NCBI RefSeq assembly: GCF_029936995.1
Contig: NZ_JAPYRE010000007.1
Span: 124,001 to 188,000 of the forward strand
DNA length: 64,000 nt
DNA from: Henriciella sp.
GTDB taxonomy: Bacteria > Pseudomonadota > Alphaproteobacteria > Caulobacterales > Hyphomonadaceae
Reading direction: 5' to 3'
In this document: positions 33,533-43,274 of the stretch, one piece after another
Layout: every line of letters begins with the position of its first letter
How positions within the stretch are numbered: the first letter of the stretch is position 1
Program-made: the position numbers and the translations under genes
Notes under the pieces: model-generated
What the model was told of the DNA's origin: nothing
Database searches by the model: none
The model's input: only the letters and a program-made list of their open reading frames with translations

Positions 33533-35994
33533 ACCTGAAAGAGTATTCCGAAACGCCCAGGCTGCTCGCCGACTATCTGCCCTGGGCCTGTCTCGTGGCG
33601 CCCGGCATCGTCCTCAACAAGGATGGCAGTTTCCAGACCAGCTTCCGGTATCGCGGTCCCGATCTCGAAAGCTCAACCGAAGAAGAACTCGTCTCGGGGA
33701 TGGCGCGGGTCAACAATGTGCTGCGGCGGTTCGGATCGGGCTGGGCCCTTTTCTTCGAGGCGCAACGCAGCGAGGTCCATGACTATCCCGAATGCGCCTT
33801 TCCCGATGCAGCCTCCTGGCTGGTGGACGAGGAACGCGCGCTCCAGTCCGGCGAAGCCGGAAGCCAATTTGAAAGCTCATACTATCTGACCCTGCTCTGG
33901 CTGCCACCGGCAGATGCCACGGGGCGGGCTGAAAAAGCGCTCATTGAACGCGCCGAATGCGAAGGCGCAGCTGACTGGCGTCACCGCCTTGAAACCTTCG
34001 AACAACACGCCGCGCGGGTGCTCGATCTGCTGGCGGCCTGCCTCGCCGAGATCAGCCCGCTGAATGATGACGAAACGCTGACCTATCTTCACACGACAAT
34101 CTCGACCAGGCGGCACCCGGTGGTCACGCCCGAACTGCCGGTCTTTCTCGATGCGGTCCTCGCCGACGAGCCTTTCGCTGGCGGCCTCGAGCCGATGATC
34201 GGAGAGGCGCATCTGCGCACGCTCACCCTTCTCGGCTTTCCGGGGTCGACCCTCCCCGGCATTCTGGACGAGTTGAACCGGCAGGGCTTTGCCTATCGCT
34301 GGTGCACCCGGTTCATCGCCATGGACAAGGCCGAAGCCGAAAAACGGCTCGGCAGGAAACGCCGGCACTGGTTTGCCAAACGCAAGTCGATCGGCGCGAT
34401 CCTGCGCGAAACCATGTTCAATGAACAGGCCGCGCTGCTCGACACCGACGCCGACAACAAGGCGGCTGATGCCGACGCGGCCCTGCAGGAGCTCGGGTCT
34501 GACCTCGTCTCCTATGGCTATGTCACCACGACCATCAGCGTCGCGCATGAAGACCGCCGGACCGTGGACGAACATATCCGGATCGCCGAACGCATCATCA
34601 CTGGCCGCGGCTTTACCGCCATCCGGGAAACGCTGAACGCGGTGGAAGCCTGGCTCGGAAGCCTGCCCGGCCATGTTTATGCCAATGTCCGCCAGCCCAT
34701 CCTGCACACGCTGAACCTCGCCCATATGGTGCCGCTTTCGGCGGTCTGGGCCGGTGAAGCCGAAAACCCTCATCTCGAGGCCCCCGCCCTGATCCAGGCC
34801 CGGACGGATGGCACGACCCCTTTTCGCCTCAACCTGCATGTCGGCGATGTCGGCCACACGCTGGTCGTCGGCCCGACCGGCGCAGGCAAATCGGTGCTCC
34901 TGTCGCTGATCGCCATGCAGTGGAAGCGCTATGAGGGCGCGCAGGTCTTCCTCTTCGACAAGGGCCGCTCGGCCCGCGCAGCGACGCTGGCCATGGGTGG
35001 GGTGCATGTCGATCTCGGCGGGGCACAGGCGCCACGTCTTCAGCCGCTGAAAGACATCGACACCGATCGGGGGGCAAGCTTTGCCGCCGACTGGCTGGCC
35101 GGGCTCTGTGTCCATGAAGGTGTTGCCCTGACACCGGATCTCAAGGCGAGTCTCTGGGATGGGATCCGGGCCCTCGCCAGCGCACCGGAAGCCGAGCGCA
35201 GCCTGACCGGGCTTACCCTCATGCTGCAGGACGAGACGCTGAGAGCCGGCCTGCATCCCTACACGCTGGAAGGCCCGCATGGCCGCCTGCTCGATGGCGA
35301 CCATGAAAGTCTCAGCCTCGCCGATACGGTCTCATTCGAGATGGAAGAGCTGATGCAGATGAAAGGCGCAGCCCTTCCCTTGCTCACCTATCTCTTCCAC
35401 CGGCTGGACGCGCGGTTCGATGGACGGCCCACCCTGCTCATCCTTGATGAGGCCTGGGTCTTCCTCGACGATCCGCTCTTCGCCGCGCGCATCCGCGAAT
35501 GGCTGAAGACCCTGCGCAAGAAAAATGTCGCCGTCGTCTTCGCCACCCAGTCCCTGGCCGACATCGTCAACAGCTCCATCGCGCCCGCCCTCATCGAATC
35601 CTGCCCAACCCGAATCTTCCTGCCCAATGAACGCGCCCAGGAGCCCCAGCAGAAAGAGGGCTATGAACGTTTCGGGCTCAACAGGCGCCAGATCGAGCTG
35701 ATTTCTCAGGCCACGCCGAAACGCGACTATTATTACCAGTCGCCGCTGGGCTGCCGTGTGTTCGATCTCGGCCTCGGACCCATCGCGCTCGCGCTGTGCG
35801 GGGCATCCAGCCCCGTGGACCAGGAACGGATCAACAGGACGCTCGCACAAGCCGGACCGGCAGAGTTTGCCGAAACCTTTCTGGCCGCCAGGGGCCTTGC
35901 CTGGGCGGCTGACCTTCTGGCGCGCTGGCCAGGCCACACGCCGGGCGACACCGCCTCCCAGGACCCCACGACCCAACAGGACATCCCGTCATGA
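33526..35994 (+). CDS. trbE: TrbE conjugal transfer ATPase (VirB4-like)
   Basis: 822 residues, the normal length. The N-terminal CagE/TrbE domain is visible as RLLADYLPWACLVAPGIVLN and later FVSLLGFPGSTLPG-like TLLGFPGSTLPGILDELN. Walker A is VVGPTGAGKSVLLSLIAMQW at about 447-466 and Walker B is LLILDEAWVFLDD at about 637. It is the large ATPase of the transfer apparatus, needed for pilus assembly. Stop and trbJ start overlap as ATGA. Confidence 0.95.
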   Translation: MLNLKEYSETPRLLADYLPWACLVAPGIVLNKDGSFQTSFRYRGPDLESSTEEELVSGMARVNNVLRRFGSGWALFFEAQRSEVHDYPECAFPDAASWLVDEERALQSGEAGSQFESSYYLTLLWLPPADATGRAEKALIERAECEGAADWRHRLETFEQHAARVLDLLAACLAEISPLNDDETLTYLHTTISTRRHPVVTPELPVFLDAVLADEPFAGGLEPMIGEAHLRTLTLLGFPGSTLPGILDELNRQGFAYRWCTRFIAMDKAEAEKRLGRKRRHWFAKRKSIGAILRETMFNEQAALLDTDADNKAADADAALQELGSDLVSYGYVTTTISVAHEDRRTVDEHIRIAERIITGRGFTAIRETLNAVEAWLGSLPGHVYANVRQPILHTLNLAHMVPLSAVWAGEAENPHLEAPALIQARTDGTTPFRLNLHVGDVGHTLVVGPTGAGKSVLLSLIAMQWKRYEGAQVFLFDKGRSARAATLAMGGVHVDLGGAQAPRLQPLKDIDTDRGASFAADWLAGLCVHEGVALTPDLKASLWDGIRALASAPEAERSLTGLTLMLQDETLRAGLHPYTLEGPHGRLLDGDHESLSLADTVSFEMEELMQMKGAALPLLTYLFHRLDARFDGRPTLLILDEAWVFLDDPLFAARIREWLKTLRKKNVAVVFATQSLADIVNSSIAPALIESCPTRIFLPNERAQEPQQKEGYERFGLNRRQIELISQATPKRDYYYQSPLGCRVFDLGLGPIALALCGASSPVDQERINRTLAQAGPAEFAETFLAARGLAWAADLLARWPGHTPGDTASQDPTTQQDIPS

Positions 35995-36695
35995 AACGCC
36001 TGCTTGCTGCCACCGCTCTCACGGCCCTTCCCCTGGGCCCTGTCATGACCCCGCCAGCCAGCGCCCAGTTTGGCGGGATCGTCTATGATCCGGCCAATCA
36101 TGCGCAGAATGTGCTGCAGGCCGTGCGCGCCCTGCAGGAGATCGAGAACCAGGTCCGCCAGCTCGCCAACGAGATCGCCATGCTGGAGAATATGGCGCGC
36201 GATCTCGAACGCCTGCCCGGCTCGATCGGAGGTGATATTCTCGCGCGGCTGCGCCGTCTCGACGACCTCATGCGCGCGGCTGAAGGCATTGGCTACCGCG
36301 TCGAAACCATCGAACGCGACTATGATGAAGCCTACCCGGAAGACTACGGCGCTGCGCCGCCGTCCCGGACCGTCCTGGTCGAACAGGCCCGGGCACGCTG
36401 GCAGCAGTCACGGGCCGCCTATCGCGACAGCCTGGCGGTGACCGCTGAAGTTGTGAGCTCGGCCCGGGCCGACAGTGACAGTCTCGACCGCCTGATTGGC
36501 GAGAGCCAGTCGGCTGCGGGAAATCTCCAGGTCACCCAGGCCGGCAACCAGATCGCCGCGCTCCAGACCCAGCAGCTCATGCAGATGGAGACGATGATGG
36601 CAGCGCACTACCGGGCCGAGGCGCTCGAACGGGCCCGCCATCTCGCCGAAGCCGAGCGCGGGCGCGCCCGCACCCGCGCCTTTCTCGGGAACTGA
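35991..36695 (+). CDS. trbJ: TrbJ (VirB5-like) periplasmic transfer protein
   Basis: 234 residues with a signal peptide (cleavage near PPASAQF, about 24), then the family start GGIVYDPANHAQNVLQAVRA and a long alpha-helical, coiled-coil-prone body (QEIENQVRQLANEIAMLENM). VirB5-like proteins sit at the pilus tip. The gene is in the canonical place between trbE and trbL; no trbK entry-exclusion lipoprotein gene follows it. Confidence 0.9.
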   Translation: MKRLLAATALTALPLGPVMTPPASAQFGGIVYDPANHAQNVLQAVRALQEIENQVRQLANEIAMLENMARDLERLPGSIGGDILARLRRLDDLMRAAEGIGYRVETIERDYDEAYPEDYGAAPPSRTVLVEQARARWQQSRAAYRDSLAVTAEVVSSARADSDSLDRLIGESQSAAGNLQVTQAGNQIAALQTQQLMQMETMMAAHYRAEALERARHLAEAERGRARTRAFLGN

Positions 36696-36701
36696 ACGCA
36701 G

Positions 36702-38012
36702 ATGGATGTGATCGACACCTTCCTCGACACGTTTCTCCGCTACATCGATAGCGGGTTCGGCCTGCTTGCCGGCGATGTCGCCTATCTTTCGACAACACTC
36801 ATCGCCATCGACATCACGCTTGCCGGGCTTTTCTGGGCACTTGGGCCAAACACCGATGTCATGGCCGCACTGATCAGGAAAGTGCTCTATGTCGGCTTCT
36901 TCGCCTTCATTATCGGCAATTTTTCCCTGCTGGCGAACATTGTCTTCGACAGCTTTGCCGGGCTGGGGCTGAGGGCTGGCGGCAACACGATCACGGCCGC
37001 TGATCTCCTGCGGCCCGGTTTCATCGCGAGCGTCGGGTTCGAGGCGGGCGAGCCGCTGCTCGAGGAGATCAGCGGCATGGTGGGGCCGATTTCCTTCTTT
37101 CACAACTTCCTGACCATCTCGGTCATGTTCATCGCCTGGGCGGTCATCATGGTCGCCTTCTTCGTGCTGGCCGTGCAGCTCTTCATCACCATTCTGGAAT
37201 TCAAGCTCACCACGCTCGCCGGCTTCGTGCTCGTCCCCTTCGCGCTCTGGAACAAGACAAGTTTCCTGGCCGAGCGTGTGCTCGGCAATGTCATCACCTC
37301 CGGAGTGAAGCTGATGGTGCTCGCCGTCATTATCGGCATCGGCTCGACGCTCTTTGCCTCCATCACCGAGGCCTTCCGTACCGGTGAGGATGTCACGCTT
37401 GTCCAGATCATGGGCACGGTGCTTGCCTCCATCGTCTTCTTCTGGATGGGGATCTTCGCGCCCGGTATCGCCTCGGGTCTCATCACCGGCGCGCCGCAGC
37501 TCGGCGCCGGATCGGCCGCCGGGGCCGTCGCCGGCGTCGCCGCCGGCACCTATGCCGCCGGCATGGGCGGTCGCGCCGTCCTGGGCGCGGCGGCCAGTGG
37601 CACATCCAGCGCGGTGAAGGCCGGGGCGTCCATGACCGGCGCGGCCCGCACATCCTATACGCTCGGCCAAGCCGCCTCCGGTGCGTCTGGTGCCGGCGCT
37701 GTTGCGGCGGGCATGACGGGTGTCGCGCGTGCGGGCGGCGACGCGGTCCGCCGGACAGCCTCGAAGCCCGTCTCGGCCCTTCAGGACGCGTACGCCCAAG
37801 GCAGCCAGGGCGCCTGGCGGGCCACCGGTGGCTCGCCTGCCGGCGAAACGGCCCCGGGCTCAGTCACTGCCGTACAAAGCCCCGGCTGGGCGCGCCGGAT
37901 GCAAAGGCGCCAGCGCATGGGCCAGGCCAGCCAGCTGGCCGTCCACACGCTGCGCGACGGCGATCGCGGAGCCGCCGGCGCTGCGCCCTCCCTTCAGAAC
38001 AAGGAAGACTAG
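36702..38012 (+). CDS. trbL: TrbL polytopic membrane protein (VirB6-like)
   Basis: 436 residues. The start MDVIDTFLDTFLRYIDSGFG is typical; five to six membrane helices follow to about residue 275 (for example LFITILEFKLTTLAGFVLVP). The C-terminal 160 residues are Gly/Ala/Ser-rich and low in complexity, a usual TrbL feature. It forms part of the inner-membrane channel. It lies six bases after trbJ. Confidence 0.92.
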   Translation: MDVIDTFLDTFLRYIDSGFGLLAGDVAYLSTTLIAIDITLAGLFWALGPNTDVMAALIRKVLYVGFFAFIIGNFSLLANIVFDSFAGLGLRAGGNTITAADLLRPGFIASVGFEAGEPLLEEISGMVGPISFFHNFLTISVMFIAWAVIMVAFFVLAVQLFITILEFKLTTLAGFVLVPFALWNKTSFLAERVLGNVITSGVKLMVLAVIIGIGSTLFASITEAFRTGEDVTLVQIMGTVLASIVFFWMGIFAPGIASGLITGAPQLGAGSAAGAVAGVAAGTYAAGMGGRAVLGAAASGTSSAVKAGASMTGAARTSYTLGQAASGASGAGAVAAGMTGVARAGGDAVRRTASKPVSALQDAYAQGSQGAWRATGGSPAGETAPGSVTAVQSPGWARRMQRRQRMGQASQLAVHTLRDGDRGAAGAAPSLQNKED

Positions 38013-38015
38013 ACC

Positions 38016-38708
38016 ATGGCGTTCAAGCGCACCTCGACCCATTATGGCGAAAGCCCCTATCCCGAGACGCCCTGGCAGAAAGCGGGACAGGTCTGGGACC
38101 GGAGAATTGGCAGCGCCCGGGTCCAGGCCAGGAACTGGCGGCTCATGGCGCTCGGGCTGCTTGTCCTGTCCTTTGCCACGTCGGGTGCGCTTGTCTGGCG
38201 AAGCCTCCAGTCGACCGTCACGCCCTATGTGGTCGAGATCGACGCGACGGGCGCGACCCGTGCGGTCGGTCCGGCAACCGAACGCTACCAGCCAAGCGAT
38301 GCCCAGATCGCGCATCATCTTGCAAATTTCATCAATCATGTCCGTGGCCTGAGCGCCGATCCTGTCGTGGTCCGCGAAAACTGGCTCAAGGCCTATGATT
38401 TCGTCACCGACCGCGGCGCGACCACGCTCAGCGAATATGCCCAGGCCAGTGACCCCTTCAGCGATGTCGGCCGCAAATCGCGCACCGTCGACGTGATCAG
38501 CGTCGTGCGCGTCTCAGAGGACAGCTTCCAGGCCCGCTGGCTCGAGAAGACCTATGAGAATGGCGCGCTGATGGACACGGTCCGGTTCACAGGTCTTTTT
38601 TCCATCATCACCCAGCCGCCGCGCGATGTCGCCCGGCTGCGCACCAACCCCCTCGGTTTGTATGTCCATGAGCTCCACTGGGGCGAGGACCTCGTCACAG
38701 GAGACTGA
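38016..38708 (+). CDS. trbF: TrbF (VirB8-like) transfer protein
   Basis: 230 residues. The cytoplasmic start ends in NPYPETPWQKAGQVWDRRIG-like sequence (SPYPETPWQKAGQVWDRRIG), then one membrane helix at about 45-65 and a periplasmic NTF2-like domain (YVVEIDATGATRAVGPATER, AHHLANFINHVRGLSADPVV). It forms the inner-membrane platform of the secretion system. Spacing to its neighbours is three and five bases. Confidence 0.92.
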   Translation: MAFKRTSTHYGESPYPETPWQKAGQVWDRRIGSARVQARNWRLMALGLLVLSFATSGALVWRSLQSTVTPYVVEIDATGATRAVGPATERYQPSDAQIAHHLANFINHVRGLSADPVVVRENWLKAYDFVTDRGATTLSEYAQASDPFSDVGRKSRTVDVISVVRVSEDSFQARWLEKTYENGALMDTVRFTGLFSIITQPPRDVARLRTNPLGLYVHELHWGEDLVTGD

Positions 38709-38713
38709 TCCAG

Positions 38714-39721
38714 ATGTTACGCACCCTGCTTGCCGCGTCGGCGCTCGCCCTGTTGCCCGCCTGCACCACGACCCGCACGCCCCCTATCGACCCGATCGAG
38801 CCGGAGGCCTTCACGGCGGCCATTCCGGTCGAACCGGAAGATACCCGCCCGGTCGAGATCGTCGAAACAGCTGTGCCGCTGCCCCTGCCCGGCCAGATGA
38901 AACCGGTGAGGGTCAGTGATCCGGCCTCCGGTCTCCCGCCCGCCGAGACGGTCCAGCAGGGCCGGGCGCAGGCCCTGATCGAACCCTCCGTCGACGGATA
39001 TGTGAATGCCATCCAGGTCTATCCCTACACGGAAGGCGCGCTCTACCGGCTCTATGCAAGCCCCGGCCAGGTCAGCGACATTGCCCTCCAGCCCGGCGAG
39101 GCGCTTGTCTCGGTGTCGGCGGGCGACACGGTCCGCTGGGTTGTCGGTGATACGGTCTCCGGGGCCGGCGCCACCGCCCGTGCACACGTCCTGGTCAAAC
39201 CCGTCAGCGCCGGCATCCGGACCAATCTCATGGTCGCAACAGACCGGCGCACCTATCATCTCGAACTGGAAAGCGTCGACAGTGGCTATATGGCTGCGCT
39301 CTCCTGGCGCTATCCGGCCGATGAGCTTGTTCGTCTCGCCGTGAAGAATGACCGGGCCATCGCGCGCGATGCCGGAGCGATCGAACAGGGCCTGTCGCTT
39401 GAGACGCTGAACTTCGACTACCGGCTCACCGGCGACAGCCCGGACTGGAAACCGGTCCGTGTCTTCGATGATGGCCGCCAGGTCTTCATCCAGATGCCGG
39501 CAAGTGTCGCGGCAACCGACATGCCACCGCTCTTTGTTCTCGGCGACGAAGGCGAGGCCGAACTCGTCAATTACCGGGTCCGCGGCACCTATTATATCGT
39601 CGACCGGCTGTTCCGCGCTGCCGAACTCCGGCTCGGCGAAAAGGACCAGACCGTGGTGCGCATCCGTCGGGCCGAACCGCGCAAGGGTCTCGCCGCCCTG
39701 TTCGCAGGCGGCCAGCCATGA
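38714..39721 (+). CDS. trbG: TrbG lipoprotein (VirB9-like)
   Basis: 335 residues. Lipoprotein signal MLRTLLAASALALLPACTTT with lipobox LLPAC. The body has VIQVYPYTEGALYRLYASPG-like sequence, VRWVVGDTVSG, KPVSAGIRTNLMVATDRRTY and the C-terminal VFDDGRQVFIQMPASV, all VirB9/TrbG marks. It is an outer-membrane core complex component. The start of trbI overlaps its stop by four bases. Confidence 0.93.
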   Translation: MLRTLLAASALALLPACTTTRTPPIDPIEPEAFTAAIPVEPEDTRPVEIVETAVPLPLPGQMKPVRVSDPASGLPPAETVQQGRAQALIEPSVDGYVNAIQVYPYTEGALYRLYASPGQVSDIALQPGEALVSVSAGDTVRWVVGDTVSGAGATARAHVLVKPVSAGIRTNLMVATDRRTYHLELESVDSGYMAALSWRYPADELVRLAVKNDRAIARDAGAIEQGLSLETLNFDYRLTGDSPDWKPVRVFDDGRQVFIQMPASVAATDMPPLFVLGDEGEAELVNYRVRGTYYIVDRLFRAAELRLGEKDQTVVRIRRAEPRKGLAALFAGGQP

Positions 39722-40998
39722 GCGATCCGGTCCCCTTCGATGAGCATGCCGAACGTCTGAAGATCCGCGCGAGCCCGAAGCCTGTCACGCGGATCAACCG
39801 GAAGGTTTTGATGGTCGGCACAGGGCTCGGCGTGCTCGGCCTGTTCGCGGCCGCCAGCATCGCGCTGAAACCGCCCCGGGCCACAGGTTCCCACCCGCAG
39901 ACCGAACTCTACAATACGACCAATACGAGAAAGCCCGAAGGCCTGGCCAGCTTGCCGGCGAGCTATAGCGACATGCCCCGTCCGGAACCATCACCGTCCC
40001 CCATCCCTCGCCTCGGTCCTCCGCTTGCCGGCGATCTCGGAGCGACCATGCTTGCCGCCGAACGAGATCTCGGAATCGAGCCGGAAGCCTATTCGGCCTA
40101 TGAAACCGGCTTCCGTCCCAACCCGGCCGAAGAAGCCGCACGTGCTCGCCGCATGAAACAGGCCGCACTTGCTGAAGAAGCGGCAAGCGCGCCGCTTTTC
40201 TTCAAGCTGCGCAGAGAGGCCGGTACGTCGTCGGCAGGCCCATCGGGCACGGGCACGCCTGCCACGGACATCGGCGCTGAACTGCTCGCGCTCGCCAGTG
40301 CCCAGCCAGGCCTCACCCTACCCGTTGCAAATCAGCCTGACGCCAATCTACAGGACCGCAAGCGCGCCTTTGCAAGCGAGCGTCCACAAGCAGACATCTA
40401 TAATGAAACCCAGGTCGAAGACCCCGCATCGCCCTATCAGGTCATGGCTGGCACGCTCATCCCCGCGAGCCTTGTGACGGGAATAAATTCCGACCTGCCG
40501 GGTATGGTGGTCGCACAGGTCACCCAGCCTGTCTATGACACGGTGACCGGACAGTATCTCCTCATCCCGCAAGGGTCCCGCCTGATCGGCCGGTATCAGT
40601 CGGAGGTCTCGTTCGGGCAGGATCGGGCACTAGTGGCCTGGCAGCGCATCATCTTTCCCGATGGCACCTCCATCGTGATTTCCGCCCCTGGCACGGATGC
40701 CCAGGGCTATGCCGGTCTCACCGACCGCACGGACCATCACTGGGACCGGGTCCTTGTCGCCACCGGACTTGCGACCCTGCTCGGGATCGGCGCCGAACTT
40801 GGCAGCGATGACGAAGACGATATCGCCCGGGCGATCCGCGAAGGCACCAGCGATACGGCGGGCCAGGCCGGACAGCAAACTGTCGAGCGCAATCTTGCCA
40901 TCCAGCCCACTATAAGGATCCGCCCCGGCTGGCCGGTCCGGGTCATCGTCACACGCGACCTCATCCTGCGTCCCCATTCACAAGGAAGCCAGCCATGA
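39718..40998 (+). CDS. trbI: TrbI (VirB10-like) transfer protein
   Basis: 426 residues: a cytoplasmic tail, one membrane helix at about 36-56 (VLMVGTGLGVLGLFAAASIA), a Pro-rich linker, and a TrbI beta-barrel domain (SPYQVMAGTLIPASLVTGIN, SDLPGMVVAQVTQPVYDTVT, LLIPQGSRLIGRYQSEVSFG, WPVRVIVTRDLILRP). VirB10-type proteins span both membranes and couple ATP-driven changes to channel opening. ATGA overlaps connect it to trbG and the following DUF2274 gene. Confidence 0.95.
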   Translation: MSDPVPFDEHAERLKIRASPKPVTRINRKVLMVGTGLGVLGLFAAASIALKPPRATGSHPQTELYNTTNTRKPEGLASLPASYSDMPRPEPSPSPIPRLGPPLAGDLGATMLAAERDLGIEPEAYSAYETGFRPNPAEEAARARRMKQAALAEEAASAPLFFKLRREAGTSSAGPSGTGTPATDIGAELLALASAQPGLTLPVANQPDANLQDRKRAFASERPQADIYNETQVEDPASPYQVMAGTLIPASLVTGINSDLPGMVVAQVTQPVYDTVTGQYLLIPQGSRLIGRYQSEVSFGQDRALVAWQRIIFPDGTSIVISAPGTDAQGYAGLTDRTDHHWDRVLVATGLATLLGIGAELGSDDEDDIARAIREGTSDTAGQAGQQTVERNLAIQPTIRIRPGWPVRVIVTRDLILRPHSQGSQP

Positions 40999-41231
40999 GC
41001 CTTCGTCTCGACAAGCTCCCCGACCGCACACCGGTGCGCATGAGCCTCTCGCTCGATCCGGACCTCGCCGCAGCGCTCGGCGATTACGCCGAAGTCTACC
41101 GTCAGACCTATGGCGCGGAAGAAAAACCAGAAGCGCTGATCCCGGCCATGCTCGACAGCTTCCTGGCCTCAGACGCCGGGTTCAAACGCGCCCGAAGGGC
41201 GCTTCATGCCAATGCCAGCAGCAAAGGATAA
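40995..41231 (+). CDS. DUF2274 protein of the trb operon
   Basis: 78 residues: LDKLPDRTPVRMSLSLDPDL, AALGDYAEVYRQTYG and ALIPAMLDSFLASDAGFKRA. This is the small DUF2274 family regularly found after trbI in alphaproteobacterial elements; its shape suggests a ribbon-helix-helix-like or accessory DNA-binding role, unproven. Its ATG overlaps the trbI stop. Confidence 0.85.
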   Translation: MSLRLDKLPDRTPVRMSLSLDPDLAAALGDYAEVYRQTYGAEEKPEALIPAMLDSFLASDAGFKRARRALHANASSKG

Positions 41232-41235
41232 TCCC

Positions 41236-41550
41236 ATGGCACACATCGGCTCTTTCACCCTGAAGGACGGCAAGTATACCGGCACGATCCGGACCATGAC
41301 CATCAATGTCAAAGCCCAGCTTGTTCCCAACAGCTCAAAGACCAGTGACGATGCCCCGGACTACAGGCTCTATGCTGGCGGCGCTGAACTCGGCGCGGCC
41401 TGGCGCGAGGAATCGAAGAACGGCGAAACCCCCTATCTTTCCGTCAGGCTCGACGACCCAGGCTTCGCCGCCCCGATGCGCGCGGCCTTCTTCGAGAACA
41501 GGGAAGAAGGCACCGGCGTGATGGTCTGGGCCCGGCAGAAGTTGAAATGA
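41236..41550 (+). CDS. DUF736 family protein
   Basis: 104 residues from the ATG at 41236 (MAHIGSFTLKDGKYTGTIRT), preceded by AAAGGA; the longer frame only extends into DUF2274. The family body YRLYAGGAELGAAWREESKN and PYLSVRLDDPGFAAPMRAAF is complete. DUF736 proteins accompany conjugative elements and plasmids of alphaproteobacteria; their role is unknown. Here the gene ends the trb operon. Confidence 0.9.
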   Translation: MAHIGSFTLKDGKYTGTIRTMTINVKAQLVPNSSKTSDDAPDYRLYAGGAELGAAWREESKNGETPYLSVRLDDPGFAAPMRAAFFENREEGTGVMVWARQKLK

Positions 41551-41702
41551 GGCTAACGGTCTGAAAGCCGGAAGAGACTTTATCGACTTACCCCAGCTGT
41601 TCAATTCATCCTAAATAGTGGTGCCCGGTGCATCGTTCTCGACGGTCTCAGATGTCACATTACCCCCTCTGTAACGCCTACTTAGTCCCCCTTTAGCCAT
41701 GT

Positions 41703-43241
41703 TCATTCTAACTCCGGCACTGGCCGCTGAACCTGTTCGGTCAAGAATTCAGCGAAAGGCTGAATATCATCTTTCACGCTCGCGCTTTCGAGCGCGGTCA
41801 TGTAGCGGTCGCGATCCTCCACGCGGATGACTGTCCAGGGGTAGCCGCCTGAAGCGAGCATCAAATTCATCAGGAAGCGTGCAACACGTCCGTTTCCATC
41901 CGGATAGGGATGGACATACCCAAAGAGCCAATGCCCAAGAACAGCGCGGACTGACGCTTCTTCTTCGTTGCTCAGAAGTTCGAAGAGTGTGGGCATTGCA
42001 TTTCTGACCGCCTCAAAGCGTGGGGGCACGTGCTGCGAGGTCTTGATGTAAACAGGATTGTTCCGATACCCGGCGAGCGCCTCGGCCTTTATCAGGCCAG
42101 CCGTTACGCAGGGCTGGAAGAGCTCGCGATACCAGGCGCGATGGGCGCTACTGGCAAGCTTGCCAGCTTCCTCACCCTTGATGACCTTCTCAACATCGGC
42201 CTTCACTGTCTGGAAGGCCTGCCAGTAGCCCCGTGCGGCAAGCGCATCGCGGACGTCACGGTGGTCTTTCACATTATCAGGATTCCAGTCACCGCTGCGC
42301 ACCTGATCAACGAGCTCCGGTGAGACACGATAGCCCTCAATCGATAGAGAATGATAGGCATCGGCTGTGTAGACCTCATCAACTGCCTTGATATAGGCGT
42401 CCTTGTCGCCCGGCAGGCCGGGCGACTTCGGAAAAATATCGATGATTGTTTGGCGATGGCTGGCCCATAAAGCCTGAAGACGCCCCACGGTCGGCGACTT
42501 GGCGGTTGCGATTGTTGCAAAGATACGCTCAGGCTCAAATGGGTCGGTCTCGCGGATAACGTAATCTGCGGCCTTCATCGTAGATATAATCTCATCGGCA
42601 ATATCTTCTTTGCCGACACGCCTGAAGGCGCCAACCAATCGGCCCGCAATAGCAGAATGACCTCCCGCCAGCAGGCGGCGCAGAAGATCGCTTGGGTCGG
42701 TAATTGCCGACAAGAGCACCTGCGCCTCGACCGGATAGCGCTGGAAGAAGCCCTCCGGCACTTTCAAAAGCGCAGCGTGTGTAGCGTAGAGGCGAAGATC
42801 ATCGTTTTGTTCGAGATCATCGTGTGGTGGCATGTCAGGTTGCTTGAGGTCATAAAGCGAAGTGCCGTACAAGAGTTCGACCGTGTTGTTCGTCCCTTTC
42901 GGGGTATAGATAATGACCTGCGATGGAATGACCGTGTGCCCGGCATGCAGAAGTAGCGACTGTTCCGGAGACAGATGCCACTCATCGCCAAAGCGTGCGT
43001 TGCAATATCGGGCACAGAATTCCCGGAAGGATGCATACCAGGGCGTTGTGTCGCCCGCGTGCTCGCCTGGATTTGCCGATATGAGCCAGCCTTTCATCAC
43101 ATTCTGAAGAAAGCCGTTCTTGAGAAGGCGCTCGCGGTGGACGCGGCTCAATTCCTTAGATTGAAAGACACGCTGGCCTTTATCCTGAAGGCGTTTCAGG
43201 GCATCGAGCGCATCTGCGAGCTTCTCATTCGGGTTAGGCAC
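41703..43241 (-). CDS. Fic-domain protein with N-terminal inhibitory motif and AbiEi-like N-terminus
   Basis: 512 residues. The catalytic Fic motif YVHPYPDGNGRVARFLMNLM is complete at about 440-459. A class II inhibitory motif (S-x3-E-G) is seen as YHSLSIEGYRVS at about 295-306, with the auto-inhibitory Glu. The first 70 residues (QSKELSRVHRERLLKNGFLQ, NVMKGWLI) look like a winged-helix AbiEi-type domain. Fic enzymes transfer AMP or similar groups from nucleotides to protein hydroxyls. Two direct repeats lie in the promoter, so autoregulation by the N-terminal domain is possible. Confidence 0.9.
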   Translation of the reverse strand: MPNPNEKLADALDALKRLQDKGQRVFQSKELSRVHRERLLKNGFLQNVMKGWLISANPGEHAGDTTPWYASFREFCARYCNARFGDEWHLSPEQSLLLHAGHTVIPSQVIIYTPKGTNNTVELLYGTSLYDLKQPDMPPHDDLEQNDDLRLYATHAALLKVPEGFFQRYPVEAQVLLSAITDPSDLLRRLLAGGHSAIAGRLVGAFRRVGKEDIADEIISTMKAADYVIRETDPFEPERIFATIATAKSPTVGRLQALWASHRQTIIDIFPKSPGLPGDKDAYIKAVDEVYTADAYHSLSIEGYRVSPELVDQVRSGDWNPDNVKDHRDVRDALAARGYWQAFQTVKADVEKVIKGEEAGKLASSAHRAWYRELFQPCVTAGLIKAEALAGYRNNPVYIKTSQHVPPRFEAVRNAMPTLFELLSNEEEASVRAVLGHWLFGYVHPYPDGNGRVARFLMNLMLASGGYPWTVIRVEDRDRYMTALESASVKDDIQPFAEFLTEQVQRPVPELE

Positions 43242-43274
43242 AGCCCCTCCTCTTGCGCACCTTCAAGTGAATTG

